DNA from: Phallusia fumigata
Taxonomy: Eukaryota; Chordata; Ascidiacea; Phlebobranchia; Ascidiidae
Length of the DNA stretch: 61,622 bases
Direction: 5' to 3'
Assembly (NCBI GenBank): GCA_008931825.1
Contig: QXVZ01013620.1
Span: 1,769-63,390 of the forward strand
This document shows positions 46,585 to 59,620 of the stretch, piece by piece. The position numbers were made by a program, and so were the translations under genes. Within the stretch, counting starts at the first letter, position 1. The number at the start of each line of letters is the position of its first letter. The notes under the pieces are model-generated. The model was not told the origin of the DNA. It made no database searches and saw only the letters and a list, made by a program, of their open reading frames with translations.

Positions 46585-49500
46585 TTTCTAGTTTTGTTCC
46601 AGTTGCGCAAGTTTATTTTTTAAACAGAAACAAGATTTTAAACTTTACAAATCCGTGGAGGTTTTGCTTGAAAAAATTCTATCCTGCAATGCAACCCAGA
46701 ATTTTAAATCTCTTTTTAAAAGCGAACTTACTTCCTTGACTAAAGACAAGGCACTCAATGACTGAATTTCAGGACAAGTAAGTTTCTTGAAGTTCAGTAA
46801 ACAATTCGCTGGCCTACCAATTTGCCTGCTAGCTTTATACTACCAAACCTAAATCACACAGGAGCCGGATGTATTCCTTTGTAAAACCCGTGGAAAGGCC
46901 CCGCCATCAATTCACGCGAGAGTAAGGTTTTGCCCGTAAGTCAATAACTTACGTTGATTTAGTGACAGCGAAGTCAAGCATCCACCGGCTAACCGTTAAA
47001 GTTTTTCAAATCGTTCAGCTTTGGTCTCAATGCAAAGCTTCTTTTATTCTATTACGCAGGTTCTCCAGGAAAAATTGTCTCTAAATTTTGCCAATAAATA
47101 GCCGGAAAATTTCAATTTGGGCGATAAATCGAGACTGCTTTTTTGATCAAAGGCTATAGCACTTCTCAATGTCATCTCATATAAAACTGTTCAGTAGTTA
47201 CTACGAGTATGTTTTGGGGCACTGCAAGCATTTTTCCTTATTTCATAGGTCCCATTTCCAAGTGCCACGCAGTTGTCTACAGGTACTATTTATTTGAGCC
47301 CAACCAAACACACAGTTTCATAAAACGTTTGTCAAAACGCGTTCCATTTCTGTGTTAGGGGTTTATGTTTAAGCGAATATAGGCTTTTTTAAAATTAAAA
47401 CAGACTAGTTTACCGTATAGTGCCACTATCGCAGCCATTCTTTTGTAAAGGTTTGCCCTCATATTGTTAGACGGCAACTGGAAAACTTAACTACAAAAAG
47501 TTTGCCGTGTCATCTTCTCACAAAGAATGGCGAGATCCAGACAAAACAATGTCGTTTCCGTAAAACCTCGCGGGTGGACAAAGGATCGGCACCGAATCTT
47601 TTGTCGCATTGTTATCTGGTTTTTGTTTTATTTTGTGGGCGGTGTACTGATCCCTTTTTTGTTAAGTATGTTTTGCACGCACGGCGTGTTATAACATTCT
47701 TGAATTGAAGGCTAAACACCGTGTCCGTGTTCAGTAAAATGTAAGTGATTACGTGACACAGAAACAAAACTATCTTTTTTGTGGCAACCATGTCTTGTAA
47801 GCGTTTAAGCACTCCCGTGGCAACAAAAGCAAATTTTCTTTATTTTTTTTCGTTTTGCTTAGCGGGGAAACCATAAATCAACAAGCCGGGTAACGCCTAC
47901 TGTAATACCCAACAATAGACCAATGTTTTACTTGTTAGGAGAACTTTTTTCAACCCGTTTAATTAAACAGGCTCTGCTGGTTGACGGAGACAGATACAAA
48001 GCGTACGCCGACTATTCATTAAAAGTTATCACCTGCGTTCCATGGGGCAAAAGAGCACTGGCTAACGGCAATGATGCCAAACCACCTTTCTAGTTTTGTT
48101 GGTAACCATCGTTTTTCACAAGCGCTAGGTTTCTAGAAAGCCTGTCATAATTTATGTGGTTTGTACTACAACTCCACATAAATTATGACAGGCTTTTCAA
48201 TCGCTACAACAACCTTCCCGATTGCTTATCATCGCCCAAACATTTGCTTTGAAGGCGCATGTTAATGGTCTGAATGGTTTCTTAATGGCCATAGCCTACA
48301 CAGGGATAAGACGCACCAAGCGGTTCTGTATTTTTTGACGCTTTCGTCAAGTCAAATACAAACTTCAAGCGATTCTTGACGCTTTTTAATAATGCTGGTT
48401 ATTAAATGGGTCTGAGAAAGTACGCTTAAAACAAAAAACGTAAGTTTGAAATCAAGCAACGGTGAGCCTAGATTCTCTAAATTAGTTACAACACGTCTGC
48501 TAAAACAAAAATATTTGGTATTTGATTACTCCTGTGAAGCTTAACTTCCATATAGGTACTCGCTTCGAAAGTTTACACATTTTTGGTGTTATGTTGTACA
48601 AAACCTGATCAAACTAATACTGCACTAAACAAATAAATCTTCAAAACACTCAGCAACCGATAATTAGACTTTATAGACCCTGGACTTAAAAGAACCTGGT
48701 CTTTCGCAATCCGTAGAAGTTTGGATGCTGGTTAGGCTTTAAACACCAGTCGAAGTTAAAATGTTTATCCAATGTTTGTTCGAGAAGTTAAAGTAAGCAT
48801 GTCTGGCCATATCAGGTCACACGACGCGAGAAATTCTCCTTTTGTCTGTTAAAGCTGTAGGGATCGCATTTCCACAAACTGGGTTAATCATTACATCAGT
48901 ACGCTGGTTTTAGATCCAAGAAATGAAAATGTCTCCACAAGTCTCCATTTTATATCCTAGAATCCTAAAAACCTGAATTTGCTGTATCATTGCTCGACAA
49001 ACCAAACACTTTCATTTTCTAGGTTAATATTGTTTAAATCTGTTCATAGCAATTGTGTCTAACCCGCCTTTTGCAAACAGATCCAATCGGAACAGATGGT
49101 TTACATTAGGTTCTTAAAAAGTAACAACTTTCAGTTTATCTTTTTCTTCAATTATTATACGAGCGATCGACCCTGAATTTAAAACTGAAGGTAAAAGGTG
49201 GTTTACCTGTCTCAAATTTAATTGATATTTTGATGACTTTTCAAGTAGGGCATATTTCGTGTAATTAATTGCACCAACGCTAAACGCTGATACATTTTTA
49301 CCTGCGCTACAATCTAATAACACCGTGACCGGATATGTTATTTCGTTTGTGTGCTATTAAGTTTGACTGATCTTTTTGGCTCAAAAGCTAATACTATGTT
49401 TAACCCAACCAAGTGCGCCATCTACAGGCAAGCCACTTTAAGCCGGTTTCGCCACTAAGGAAAAAATAAATATGCGGATAAATCAATCTAACATTTGTGA

Positions 49501-50897
49501 GATTTGCTTTGTTAACCAAACTTACGTCTAGTGTTTGTAGAAATGCTTTTTAATAGTATGTGAAATCTGGAACAGTTAGCAACTAAAAAGACACTGTTAT
49601 CAATTCCCTTTTTGTTGACAAACTTTTTATCAGCAACTTATCGAGTACCTTAGTTTCCAGTTTGTAAAATGCTTAGTTAGAAAAGTGTCATGTGAAAATA
49701 TGCACAAGAACAAAATATATGTTTGTTTTTAGAGACATACCCATTTCTAAAATACGAAAAATTGTTACACATTTAATACCTTGATGTTCCATAAACCCCT
49801 TGCAAGAAAAATTGTTTAAAAATTTGATAGAGTTACCCCGATAAAAAGATTAATGGCGTATGGTGTTTATGCAGTACTTGTTTGTTTTAACCGCGCATGC
49901 ACATTTACGCTGAGATTTTTGCCAACCAGACCGCTTCCCGATATTTTAGTTTTCCGTTAAACATATGGTCAGTGTTCTGTTTTACGATCAGTACAATTTT
50001 CTGTCGATACAGCATTACGCCAAAAAATGGGTGTCCAAACAGTATGTGAGAATAGGTTTAATTGTATGAAAGAACAGCAAAATCACACACACACAATAAA
50101 TCACATATATTACCAAATATATTGTACCTGCCAAATATTCTAAGGAGATAATTTTCTTGATCCGATGATAAAAATTCAGTCTTTACGGTATAAATAGGAT
50201 TTTGATTGTTTTGATAAGAACGAGTTTTCTAAATGTTGCGAAAAACATAGCTACGCAATAAGCTTTTTTTCTTTTTTTTTAAAAACATAGCTACGCAATA
50301 ATTTTTTCTGTTTTTTAAGTTAATAGGCGGCATAACTAACTCAAAACTGACACGTTAATTTGTTTTCAAAAACAGTATTTTACAAATTCTATAGTTTAAA
50401 TTTTACTTGGTAAAAAGACGTTTGTCTCCATATTGGTTGCAACACAACCATGTACTCCAAAATAAATAGCCTGCATTCGTTAATTTAAGCTGCTTTACTA
50501 CAGATATAAAAATCGCACACCAGTGAGCATGAATTTTTTACTTTTATTTTTTGCCTCTTTCTGGACGTATTTTTTAGAAGTTACTTTGTCGAGGCTTTCG
50601 ATATTTTCTGAATGTCAAACTTGATCATCTAAAAGTAAACAGTTTGTTAATTTGTAGTTTAAAGACGTCACTTTTACCTAAATCAAACATGTTTAAATCA
50701 AAACTAATATTTATCTCATGGCTGGGGCCGCAATTCATGCAACAAAAGTCAATGATTGATGGCTTTCAGTTCTCGTGCGAGAGAAATGACGTGGGAAGAA
50801 GGACAGAATGCTCAAAAACAGAACTGTCCTACCTAAACTTCAAACTGACCACAATACTGATATATCACACACAAACATTTTAAAACTTTTTTACCTT
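46585..50897. other. Long gene-poor region
   Basis: 46585-46980 is the 5' flank of protease B, and 48190-48957 matches DNA upstream of protease A. The rest has no recognised gene or RNA. Small features: a perfect hairpin at 48138-48195 and a 21-bp direct repeat at 50241-50261 and 50281-50301. The frame at 50644-50883 has no recognisable motif. Confidence 0.45.
48138..48195. repeat. Perfect 22-bp hairpin (inverted repeat)
   Basis: 48138-48159 and 48174-48195 are exact reverse complements with a 14-base loop. The right arm abuts the point where similarity to the protease A upstream region (25360 onward) resumes. Confidence 0.85.
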
Positions 50898-51056
50898 TTA
50901 ATGATTTTCAGCTGCGATATCCGATGCCGGCAAACAAATAAAGCTGCTCAGTGAACTATGCACACTGCAGTGAATTTTCGACTCCGCCATAGCCACAGCA
51001 AGTGACAAAATCGCAATGGATATGAGCAGAACAAGCAAACCGAATTGCATTGACAT
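50898..51056 (-). CDS. Candidate small secreted peptide (52 aa)
   Basis: A minus-strand frame from ATG 51056 to TAA 50898. Residues 4-22 form a strong signal-peptide core (FGLLVLLISIAILSLAVAMA) that would be cleaved near MA/ES. The predicted mature part is about 28 residues with two Cys (KIHCSVH, then FICLPASD), enough for one disulfide. A TATAAA about 70 bases upstream, with no other gene nearby, supports a real promoter. A GTAAAA directly after the stop could be a donor, so this may also be the first exon of something larger. I do not recognise a family. It could be a peptide hormone, a defence peptide or a chance frame. The promoter region is duplicated around N 51690, but the coding part is not. 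Confidence 0.4.
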   Translation of the reverse strand: MSMQFGLLVLLISIAILSLAVAMAESKIHCSVHSSLSSFICLPASDIAAENH

Positions 51057-52333
51057 TATTTATCGCTTTACTTTATTTTATACGCTTGATTCAAAACAAG
51101 TCAAAATATGATTGAAGCATCAGCATTTATAGTCTGTCATGCTTGCACACAAAAAAAGGAAAGTTTTGTTCTCAGAAAGAAATCTGATGTCGGCTTTCTC
51201 ATCGCAGGTATCATCCGTTTTGGCATAACGCCCACGTATTGGTAATAAAATGTCATGCCAGCCTCGGACGTTCGACAACATATCCTACTAATTTACACGA
51301 TTTCGAGCCTTACCGACGTCTGGTAGTCACCACAAAACTCGAACAGTTGGAGGCTTGAACATTCTGTTTATTTAACAGGGTAACACATAACTGGAAAACA
51401 CACAATGATCCATCAGGAATTGTCGAATCATCTTATTACAAAGACATACAAATATACGTGCTGAATTTTTGAACGGCCTCTAAAAAGAACGGCCTTAGAT
51501 AGCCAATCGATGCTAAGTTGTGATTGTAGGTCTATGATTTGCATTGGTTTCCACTGGAAAAAAATGTTTTGATCTGCAATTGCTGTATTATCGCATTGCG
51601 TCCTATTGGATTTTTTTAACTTGTTTTTTTTTTCAATTTTAAATTATTAGAGCTTTAAAGATAATATACGACAATTACAAAAGCAATGCNATTGCATTGA
51701 CATTATTTATCGCTTTACTTTATTTTATCCGCCTGATTCAAAACAAGTCAAAATATGATTGAAGCATCAGCATTTATAGTCTGTCATGCTTGCACACAAA
51801 AAAAGGAAATTTTTGTTCCCAGAAAGAAATCTGATGTCGGCTTTCTCATCGCAGGTATCATCCGTTTTGCATAACGCCCACGTATTGGTAATAAAATGTC
51901 ATGCCAGCCTCGGACGTTCGACAACATATCCTACTAATTTACACGATTTCGAGCCTTACCGACGTTTGGTAGTCACCACAAAACTCGAACAGTTGGAGAC
52001 TTGAACATTCTGTTTATTTAACAGGGTAAAACATAACTGGAAAACATACAATGATCCATCAGGAATTGTCGAATCACCTTATTACAAAGACATACTAATA
52101 TACGTGCTGAATTTTTGAACTGCCTCTAAAAAGAACGGCCTTAGATAGCCAATCGATGCTAAGTTGTGATTGTAGGTCTATGATTTGCATTGGTTTCCAC
52201 TGGAAAAAAATGTTTTGATCTGCAATTGCTGTATTATCGCATTGCGTCCTATTGGATTTTTTTAACTTGTTTTTTTTCAACTTTAAATTATTAGAGCTTT
52301 CAAGATAATATACGACAATTACAAAAGCAATGC
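51044..52333. repeat. Gap-flanking duplicate of about 645 bp around N 51690
   Basis: 51044-51689 and 51691-52333 are near-identical (scattered single-base differences). The second copy starts at ATTGCATTGACATT, inside the small peptide frame, and the first ends at AAAAGCAATGC. Confidence 0.85.
51125..51131 (-). promoter_or_regulatory. TATA box candidate of the small secreted peptide gene
   Basis: TATAAAT on the minus strand, about 70 bases before the ATG at 51056, leaving room for a short 5' UTR. The same motif is in the duplicated copy beyond N 51690. Confidence 0.4.
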
Positions 52334-52734
52334 GATTTGATGGAGAACGTCGTAACGCAAATGGACGAAAGGATAGTGCAAACACACAGCCAAGTTTTAC
52401 GCTATTTAGTTTCAAGTTGTTATTCATGAAACGCGAGGTCAGGTGTTTAAACGACTAAGGCGTTAAATTTTTCATAATTTTAGACAACAACTCATTCTAA
52501 TCACGCTGTTGAACACTTCGCTGGGACAGTTTTTAAAAAGTGTACGTGTTGAGTTGATTAAGATGGTCAAAAACGTGATCGTCGTTCAAAAGCAAAGTGA
52601 TGCCAAGAACTTTTGATTTCTTTTAATAAACGTGTAAAAGTCTATTCCTAATAAATAAGGATTAGACCCCCATACCCTGGTACGCAAGTCAAGCATTGAC
52701 GGACTACACGGAGGTGCTGACGATGTTTACTTGC

Positions 52735-54117
52735 TTGACTACGCAAATGCCTGGGTACCAATGTTGCCCTATAGCTGCTACCAGATGCTGGGGCAAGTGG
52801 GGGCATCTAATCCCGTCCTCAGTCTGGCTACGAACCGTTTTGCATGCGCAAAAGTCTGAATAACCCAGGTCTCTTGCGTGTTTGGTCGCCGCTGTCTTAA
52901 CCTTTTAGCTCATGTGACGCGACATCTATGCGCGTAGTAGCACTGAAGTTAAATACTTCAACGCCTTTAATCGTCAAGAACCTACAATGTGTGTGCAGTA
53001 GAAATCTTTTAAACGCTATAATTAACTTTTTTAAGTATAGGAGCAGAACCCATCGAAAAGCAGTTGCTAGGTTAGGTCCACTTGTCTGGTGTGGAAAGCG
53101 TGAACTGTACCTGCAATACCAAACTGCGACTTAGGTTGCTTTAGACATTTTACAATTTATTGTTTTTTTAGCATGTCGGCTAACTGTAAAGAGCAAACAA
53201 TATAGAAAAACGTTGTTCGAAAGTTGATTTTGCGTAGTTTTAGAAGGCATTTGTCGTTCTGTAAAGCAGTAACTGGCGTTTCATATAACTTGTTCTACAT
53301 ATTTTGGTTACAAGGTATACAATGTAAATTATAAAAAGAAAAAAGTTAGAGTCAAAGTAAAGCTGAAGGTAATTTGGCTATGGGAGAATATCAATATCTG
53401 TCGGATGACAAGAAATTCCCCTTGNGTGACTACACAAATGACTGGGTACCAATATTGCCCTATAGCTGCTACCGGATGCTGGGGCAAGTGGGGGCATCTA
53501 ATCCCGTCCTCAGTCTGGCTACGAACTGTTTTGCATGCGCAAAAGTCTGAATAACCCAGGTCCCTTGCGTGTTTGGTCGCCGCTGTCTTAACCTTTTAGC
53601 TCATGTGACGCGACATCTATGCGCGTAGTAGCACTGAAGTTAAATACTTCAACGCCTTTAATCGTCAAGAACCTACAATGTGTGTGCAGTAGAAATCTTT
53701 TAAACGCTATAATTAACTTTTTTAAGTATAGGAGCAGAACCCATCGAAAAGCAGTTGCTAGGTTAGGTCCACTTGTCTGGTGTGGAAAGCGTGAACTGTA
53801 CCTGCAATACCAAACTGCGACTTAGGTTGCTTTAGACATTATACAATTTATTGTTTTTTTTAGCATGTCGGCTAACTGTAAAGAGCAAACAATATAGAAA
53901 AACGTTATTCGAAAGTTGATTTTGCGTAGTTTTAGAAGGCATTTGTCGTTCTGTAAAGCAGTAACTGGCGTTTCATACAACTTGTTGTGTATATTTTGGT
54001 TACAAAGGTATACAATGTAAATTAGAAAAAGAAAAAAGTTAAAGTCAAAGTAAAGCTGAAGGTAATTTGGCTATGGGAGAATATCAATATCTGTCGGATG
54101 ACAAGAAATTCCCCTTG
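52735..54117. repeat. Gap-flanking duplicate of about 690 bp around N 53425
   Basis: 52735-53424 and 53426-54117 are near-identical and both end in the first codons of the transporter gene (ATG at 53380 and at 54073). Only the second copy continues into a full gene, so the first is an unmerged contig end. Confidence 0.85.
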
Positions 54118-55455
54118 TACAAAAGACGATGGGCATTTTTGTTTTGTCTTGTGCTGCTGCAGTTTTTTGCCGGGATTTCTTTTTCGAGTTTTGGCCAAAT
54201 TAGCGACTTCTACGTTCAGTTTTTCAACACCAGTCACGCCAAAGTGGACCTAATAACCATTGCAAATGACATGGGTGTCGTGTTTATCCTCGTCCCGCTA
54301 GCTTGGCTAATATACAAGAGATACGTTGGATTGAAAATACTGATTCTTATCACATCTGTTTGTTCCACCGCTGGACTCTTGCTGGTCACGGTTTCCCTGA
54401 CACATCGGTCACTTATTGTTGTCACCATAGTTGGTCAAACACTTTGCGGAATCGGTGAAGCTGTAGCGGTTAGCGTACCATCGACTTTTGCTGCCCTGTG
54501 GTTTCCCGAAAGTCAAGTGGGAACAGCCATCTCGCTGAACGTAATGGGAATGTACATCGGCTACGCCTTCGGATTTACTCTCCCTCCGCTGTTCTTGGCA
54601 TCATCGGGAGAAAATCAAACCGTTGCTTTGGATTTGAGTGACTTACAAACTGGACAGCGTTTGTTGCTTATAATGTACGGATCGTTTTTGATCGTATCCG
54701 CAGTTGTTACCGTGATATTCCTCATTTTTATGACCGATAAACCTCCAACACCGCCCACTTTAGCACAAGCTTGCAAAAACACAGAATTTTCCCCAAACTT
54801 TCGGGACTTTTTAGAGGAATCAAAAGTTTTGTTTACCAACGCCTCTTACGTGCTGTGTTGCTTTGCATTTGCGGTTATCTTTCAGGTCGCGCTGCTTGAA
54901 AGTCTAATGCTGTCCGAGATAATGGAAATGTTGCCTATGATTTGGAAAATTCTCCCAGACCTATTAAGTGGGATCATCATGCCAATGTTTAGCATTGGTG
55001 GAACGCTCGGTGTAGCTGCTGCAGGCAAGTTAGTAAATAAATTTAAAAACTACAAACTTCTAGCTATTCTCGGATCAAGTTGCGTTCTTCTATCTACCAT
55101 TGGGATCGCCCTTTCAGTGTTTTACCACAACTTCTACGTTTTATTCGTCAGCAACGCAGCGTTTGGATTTTTTTCGGGTGCCTCTAATGTGGTACTTCTG
55201 GAAATGACGACCCAACTTACTTACCCAACTGATGAGACAATTGTCAACACTTGGCTTACAGGAATCCTCACAATCATTGGGCTTTTACTGGGTACAACTG
55301 GTCGGCTTGTATTTAAAGCCGGCAAAACAGTTGGAGTTTTGGCGTTACAAAGCTCATGGGCCCTTGTGGCAATCGTACTGCTTTGTTTCATCTCAATGCA
55401 AAATCGCCGGCTTGCAGTCGCGCAAGAATTATCTGACGAAAAAAGTGAGAAGTGA
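54073..55455 (+). CDS. Major facilitator transporter, SLC49/FLVCR-like
   Basis: A 460-residue intronless frame starting MGEYQYLSDD and ending in TGA. Twelve hydrophobic segments fall in two sets of six, with a polar loop near residues 220-255. Family-type features are YKRRWAFLF before TM1, the GxGEA stretch (GQTLCGIGEA) in TM4, WFPESQVGTA between TM4 and TM5, and GYAFGFTLPPLFL in TM5. FLVCR proteins move choline, ethanolamine or haem across plasma or mitochondrial membranes; which substrate applies here cannot be judged. Length is close to the family norm though the N-terminus is short. I chose this ATG because the in-frame TTG two codons upstream is not a likely start. A more distant MFS branch is the main alternative. 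Confidence 0.7.
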   Translation: MGEYQYLSDDKKFPLYKRRWAFLFCLVLLQFFAGISFSSFGQISDFYVQFFNTSHAKVDLITIANDMGVVFILVPLAWLIYKRYVGLKILILITSVCSTAGLLLVTVSLTHRSLIVVTIVGQTLCGIGEAVAVSVPSTFAALWFPESQVGTAISLNVMGMYIGYAFGFTLPPLFLASSGENQTVALDLSDLQTGQRLLLIMYGSFLIVSAVVTVIFLIFMTDKPPTPPTLAQACKNTEFSPNFRDFLEESKVLFTNASYVLCCFAFAVIFQVALLESLMLSEIMEMLPMIWKILPDLLSGIIMPMFSIGGTLGVAAAGKLVNKFKNYKLLAILGSSCVLLSTIGIALSVFYHNFYVLFVSNAAFGFFSGASNVVLLEMTTQLTYPTDETIVNTWLTGILTIIGLLLGTTGRLVFKAGKTVGVLALQSSWALVAIVLLCFISMQNRRLAVAQELSDEKSEK

Positions 55456-55638
55456 TGAATGAAACCGGAAAACTTATGCTTTCACCCTAAGTGGATCTAT
55501 TTAATTGGGTAGTAGATGTGCATTTTATCATATATTACTCTCTTTATTACTCATATATTACTCTATATCTCATTATCAAACATTTTTGGTGGTTTACAAT
55601 CATGTAGTAGTGATGATGTGGCCTAGAAAACTCAAGAA

Positions 55639-58600
55639 CCGAAGCGAGTGTCGTCGTTTTAAAGAGGCGGAATCGACAGGGATGTCTTTCTTTACTTGGT
55701 TAGAAAAAATTGTGAGACTGAAGTTAGCATCACAAAATTTCAGAAGTGTGTTTTATGTTTTACGTATACTGACCAGTGCACTGTACTGGTTGTTTGGAAC
55801 TTTTAAAACAAAAATGGTTTCCTATCGTTTTTCAGTGGAGTTAAAGATATTTTGCCACATTTATCGTAATTAGTTTGTTAATCGGCGAGGGGTTCTGTTT
55901 AAGAAATCCTCCCTTAAATTGAAGCGTTTTTTGGTTGTTTTGCACAACCCCTAATTAGAAAATAACTTTTACTGAAGGTTTTTATTGTCTTGTTTTTAAC
56001 TCATATAAAGTTGTTTTGTATTGTTGTATTACTGCACTATTCTTATATTGTGTTTTACATTAATGTTTACTATTATTGCATTATTTTACATTGTGGATAC
56101 TCCTAGATACAATATAAACTGGTCATTGAAACGTTGTGTGGAACATCCTGGATATTTTTACAACCACTTTATAGCAACATTTATTACAACGTAGTTTTTC
56201 TACAAATATGGACATGCATTTTACAGCTGTGTATGTTGTTCTGCTTGAATGTTGCATTACTAGCTGCATCTGATTCGTTATGTTTATTCTGATTCGTAAT
56301 ACAAAGTATTTACATCTTCATATTATATCAATGAACGTCCACAAATCGTCTATGTCGCACATATTTTATTAACGCTTTTGTCGACAATAATTGCCGAAAT
56401 AAAATACGCTTACTTGCATTTCCATGAAGTGAAAAACAAGCCAATGTTAACAAGTGCCGAGTCAATTTACCTAAATGGTGTTTTTTGTTGGTCACGATCT
56501 TCAGGCACGACATGCAAAACAGCGCGAAAAACGTGACTGCAAAACGTTATTGTAACCCAATATGTAGTCGTTTTGTTTGGCATTTTAATCATCAATCGGT
56601 TGTCAAGTATGTCGCTTTCCATGAGAAAATCCTGAAAGTCAGTATAGGGTTGCTATTGACAATTCAAAAGTGACTTAGATTTTAACTGTATTACATTCTT
56701 GGTAACTCTTCGGAAGCGATGCGAAATCAATGCAAACAATATCGTCGGACGACATTCCAAAGATAGCACATTTTATTTGCGAAAGAGAGGCTCGGCAAGC
56801 GAAATGCCATTTCATACTTCGTAATGCCAAGCCACGCGTTGTAGCAAATATGATATAATTCCTTGAGTTAAATTATCCGCACAATTTCCGTTTTTGCTAG
56901 ATTTCGTTCAGTTCAGTAAGAACATAGAATAATCCAAAAGCCTATGCAACACCATTGTTTTTGTACTTTCAAGATTGCATGTTTAATTCCCATTATCTTA
57001 TATTTCCCTGAGCGGAATAGGCGCCAATGGGTTCACATATCGTATATGACCTAAAAATTCAAAACTATCTACTTTTACTGGCGCAGTGGACTATTTTTTA
57101 AACAGTGATCTCGTAGAAAACAACTTCCGATCTCTGTAGAACCTTTAAGCCAACATATGCAAGTGCACAAAGCACTTTGCAATAACCTTTTGTAGATATG
57201 ACAAGGAGAAGTTGATAGGACATGTAGGAACTGCCTCAACCTTTAGGTATAACCATGTGGCAAATTTGTGAACTCGGTGCACTCACAAGCTGAAGGNCCG
57301 AAGCGAGTGCCGTCGTTTCAAAAAGGCGGAATCGACAGGGATGTCTTTCTTTACTTGGTTAGAAAAAAATTGTGAGACTGAAGTTAGCTTCACAAAATTT
57401 CATAAGTGTGTTTTGTGTGTTACGTATACTGACCAGTGCACTTTACTGGTTGTTTGGAACTTTGGAACTAAAACAAAAATGGTTTCCTATCGTTTTTCAA
57501 TGGAGTTAAAGATATTTTGCCACATTTATCGTAATTAGTTTGTTAATCGGCGATGGGTTTTGTTTAAGAAATCCTCCCTTAAATTGAAGCGTTTTTTGGT
57601 TGTTTTGCACAACTCCTAATTAGAAAATAACTTTTACTGAAGGTTTTTATTGTCTTGCTTTTTAACTGATATAAAGTTGTTTTGTATTGTTGTATTACTG
57701 CATTATTCTTATATTGTGTTTTACATTAATGTTTACTATTATTGCATTATTTTACATTGTGGATACTCCTAGATACAATATAAACTGGTCATTGAAACGT
57801 TGTGTGGAACATCCTGGATATTTTTACAACCACTTTATAGCAACATTTATTACAACGTAGTTTTTCTACAAATATAGACATGCATTTTACAGCTGTGTAT
57901 GTTGTTCTGCTTGAATGTTGCATTACTAGCTGCATCTGATTCGTTATGTTTATTCTGATACGTAATACAAAGTATTTATATCTTCATATTATATCAATGA
58001 ACGTCCACAAATCGTCTATTTGCAGGTAAAAATTAACTATGTCGCACATATTTTATTAACGCTTTTGTCGACAATAATTGCCGAAATGAAATACGTTTAC
58101 TTGCATTTCTATGAAGTGAAAAACAAGCCAATGTTAACAAGTGCCGAGTCAATTTACCTAAATGGTGTTTTTTGTTGGTCACGATGTTTAGGCACGACAT
58201 GCAAAACAGCGCGAAAAACATGTCTGCAAAACGTTATTGTAACCCAATATGTAGTCGTTTTGTTTGACATTTTAATCATCAATCGGTTGTCAAGTATGTC
58301 GCTTTCCATGAGAAAATCCTGAAAGTCAGTAGGGTTGCTATTGACAATATAAAAGTGGCTTAGATTTTAACTGTATGACATTCTTGGTAATCTTCGGAAG
58401 CGATGCGAAATCAATGCAAACAATATCGTCTCATTTGGCTCATTTTATTTGCGAAAGATAGCACATTTTATTTGCGAAAGATAGGCTCGGCAAGCGAAAT
58501 GCCATTTCATACTTCGTACTGCCAAGCCACGCGTTGTAGCAAATATGATATAATTTCTTGAGTTAAATTATCCGCAAAATTTCCGTTTTTGCTAGATTTC

Positions 58601-58993
58601 GTTCAGTTCAGTAAGAACATAGAATATCCAAAAGGCTATGCAACACCATTGTTTTTGTACTTTCAAGATTGTATGTTTAATTCCCGTTATCTTATATTTT
58701 CCTGAGCGGAATAGGCGCCAATGGGTTCACATATCGTTTATGACCTTAAAATTCAAAACTATCTACTTTAAAATTCAAAACTATGGACTACTTTTTAAAA
58801 AGTGATCTTGTAGAAAACAACTTTCGATCCCTGTAGAACCTTTAAGCCAACGTATACAAGTGCACAAAGCACTTTACAATAACCTTTTGTTGATATGACA
58901 AGGAGAAGTTGATAGGACGTGTAGGAACTGCCTCAACCTTTAGGTATAACCATGTGGCAATTTTGTGAACTCGGTGCACTCACAAGCTGAAGG
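55639..58993. repeat. Gap-flanking duplicate of about 1.67 kb around N 57297
   Basis: 55639-57296 and 57298-58993 start with CCGAAGCGAGTG and end with CTCACAAGCTGAAGG. They differ by substitutions and short indels, including an extra repeated stretch near 58440-58470 in the second copy. The first copy begins 184 bases after the transporter stop. The small frames within are broken or shifted between copies, so the sequence looks non-coding. Confidence 0.85.
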
Positions 58994-59620
58994 ACATATT
59001 TTGTTGTCCTCACGAGGACATGAATTGTTGTCCTTTTGCCATTTCTTACTTTGTGGTATACCACGATGCAAATGAACTTTGTTGTAAATGTTTTTTGTTG
59101 TAAATGTTGTATTTACACTAATTGTTGTAGCATCTAGAACCCGTAATAACGGAATAAATATAGTTTTGGAAATGATTTGACATTTGATAAAAGCTACCTT
59201 AAATCAAATGTAAGTGCGTAAGTGGTGTTATCGCTACATATAATCGCTCATTTCATTTTCCAATCAATTGCAATAATTCTTGTTCTACTTTTAAAATCAT
59301 ATCAGCTCACCGTATGCTGTTACGCATGTTAAAACTAGGTTTTGGATATTTTCTCTCAACCCTAGGTGCACAAAGTTCTCACTGGTCATGCTAGTACAAA
59401 GTCCGCCATTAGGTAACGTGTTTGCTTATTTTATGTTTATTTCTTGGGAGAAGAATTGTTGGGAGCTACATGCGGCTTTAAGAATCAGGGGTATTAATTA
59501 GTGTGAGACTTCAGAAATCTTGATTGAGGATTAGCTTTATTGTATATTTTTGCTCAACAAAAAACCTACTTTTTGTGCAGCAAGGCTTTACCTGAGTGAC
59601 CCTTCATCCATTTCCTGAGA

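Noticed and set aside
52928..53825. Identical 68-aa frames (52928-53134 and 53619-53825) as a duplicated gene
   Set aside because: They are the two copies of one gap-flanking duplicate, with no signal peptide, domain or splice support.
55505..55873. 122-aa frame after the transporter
   Set aside because: The corresponding copy after N 57297 is shifted and shortened; likely non-coding.
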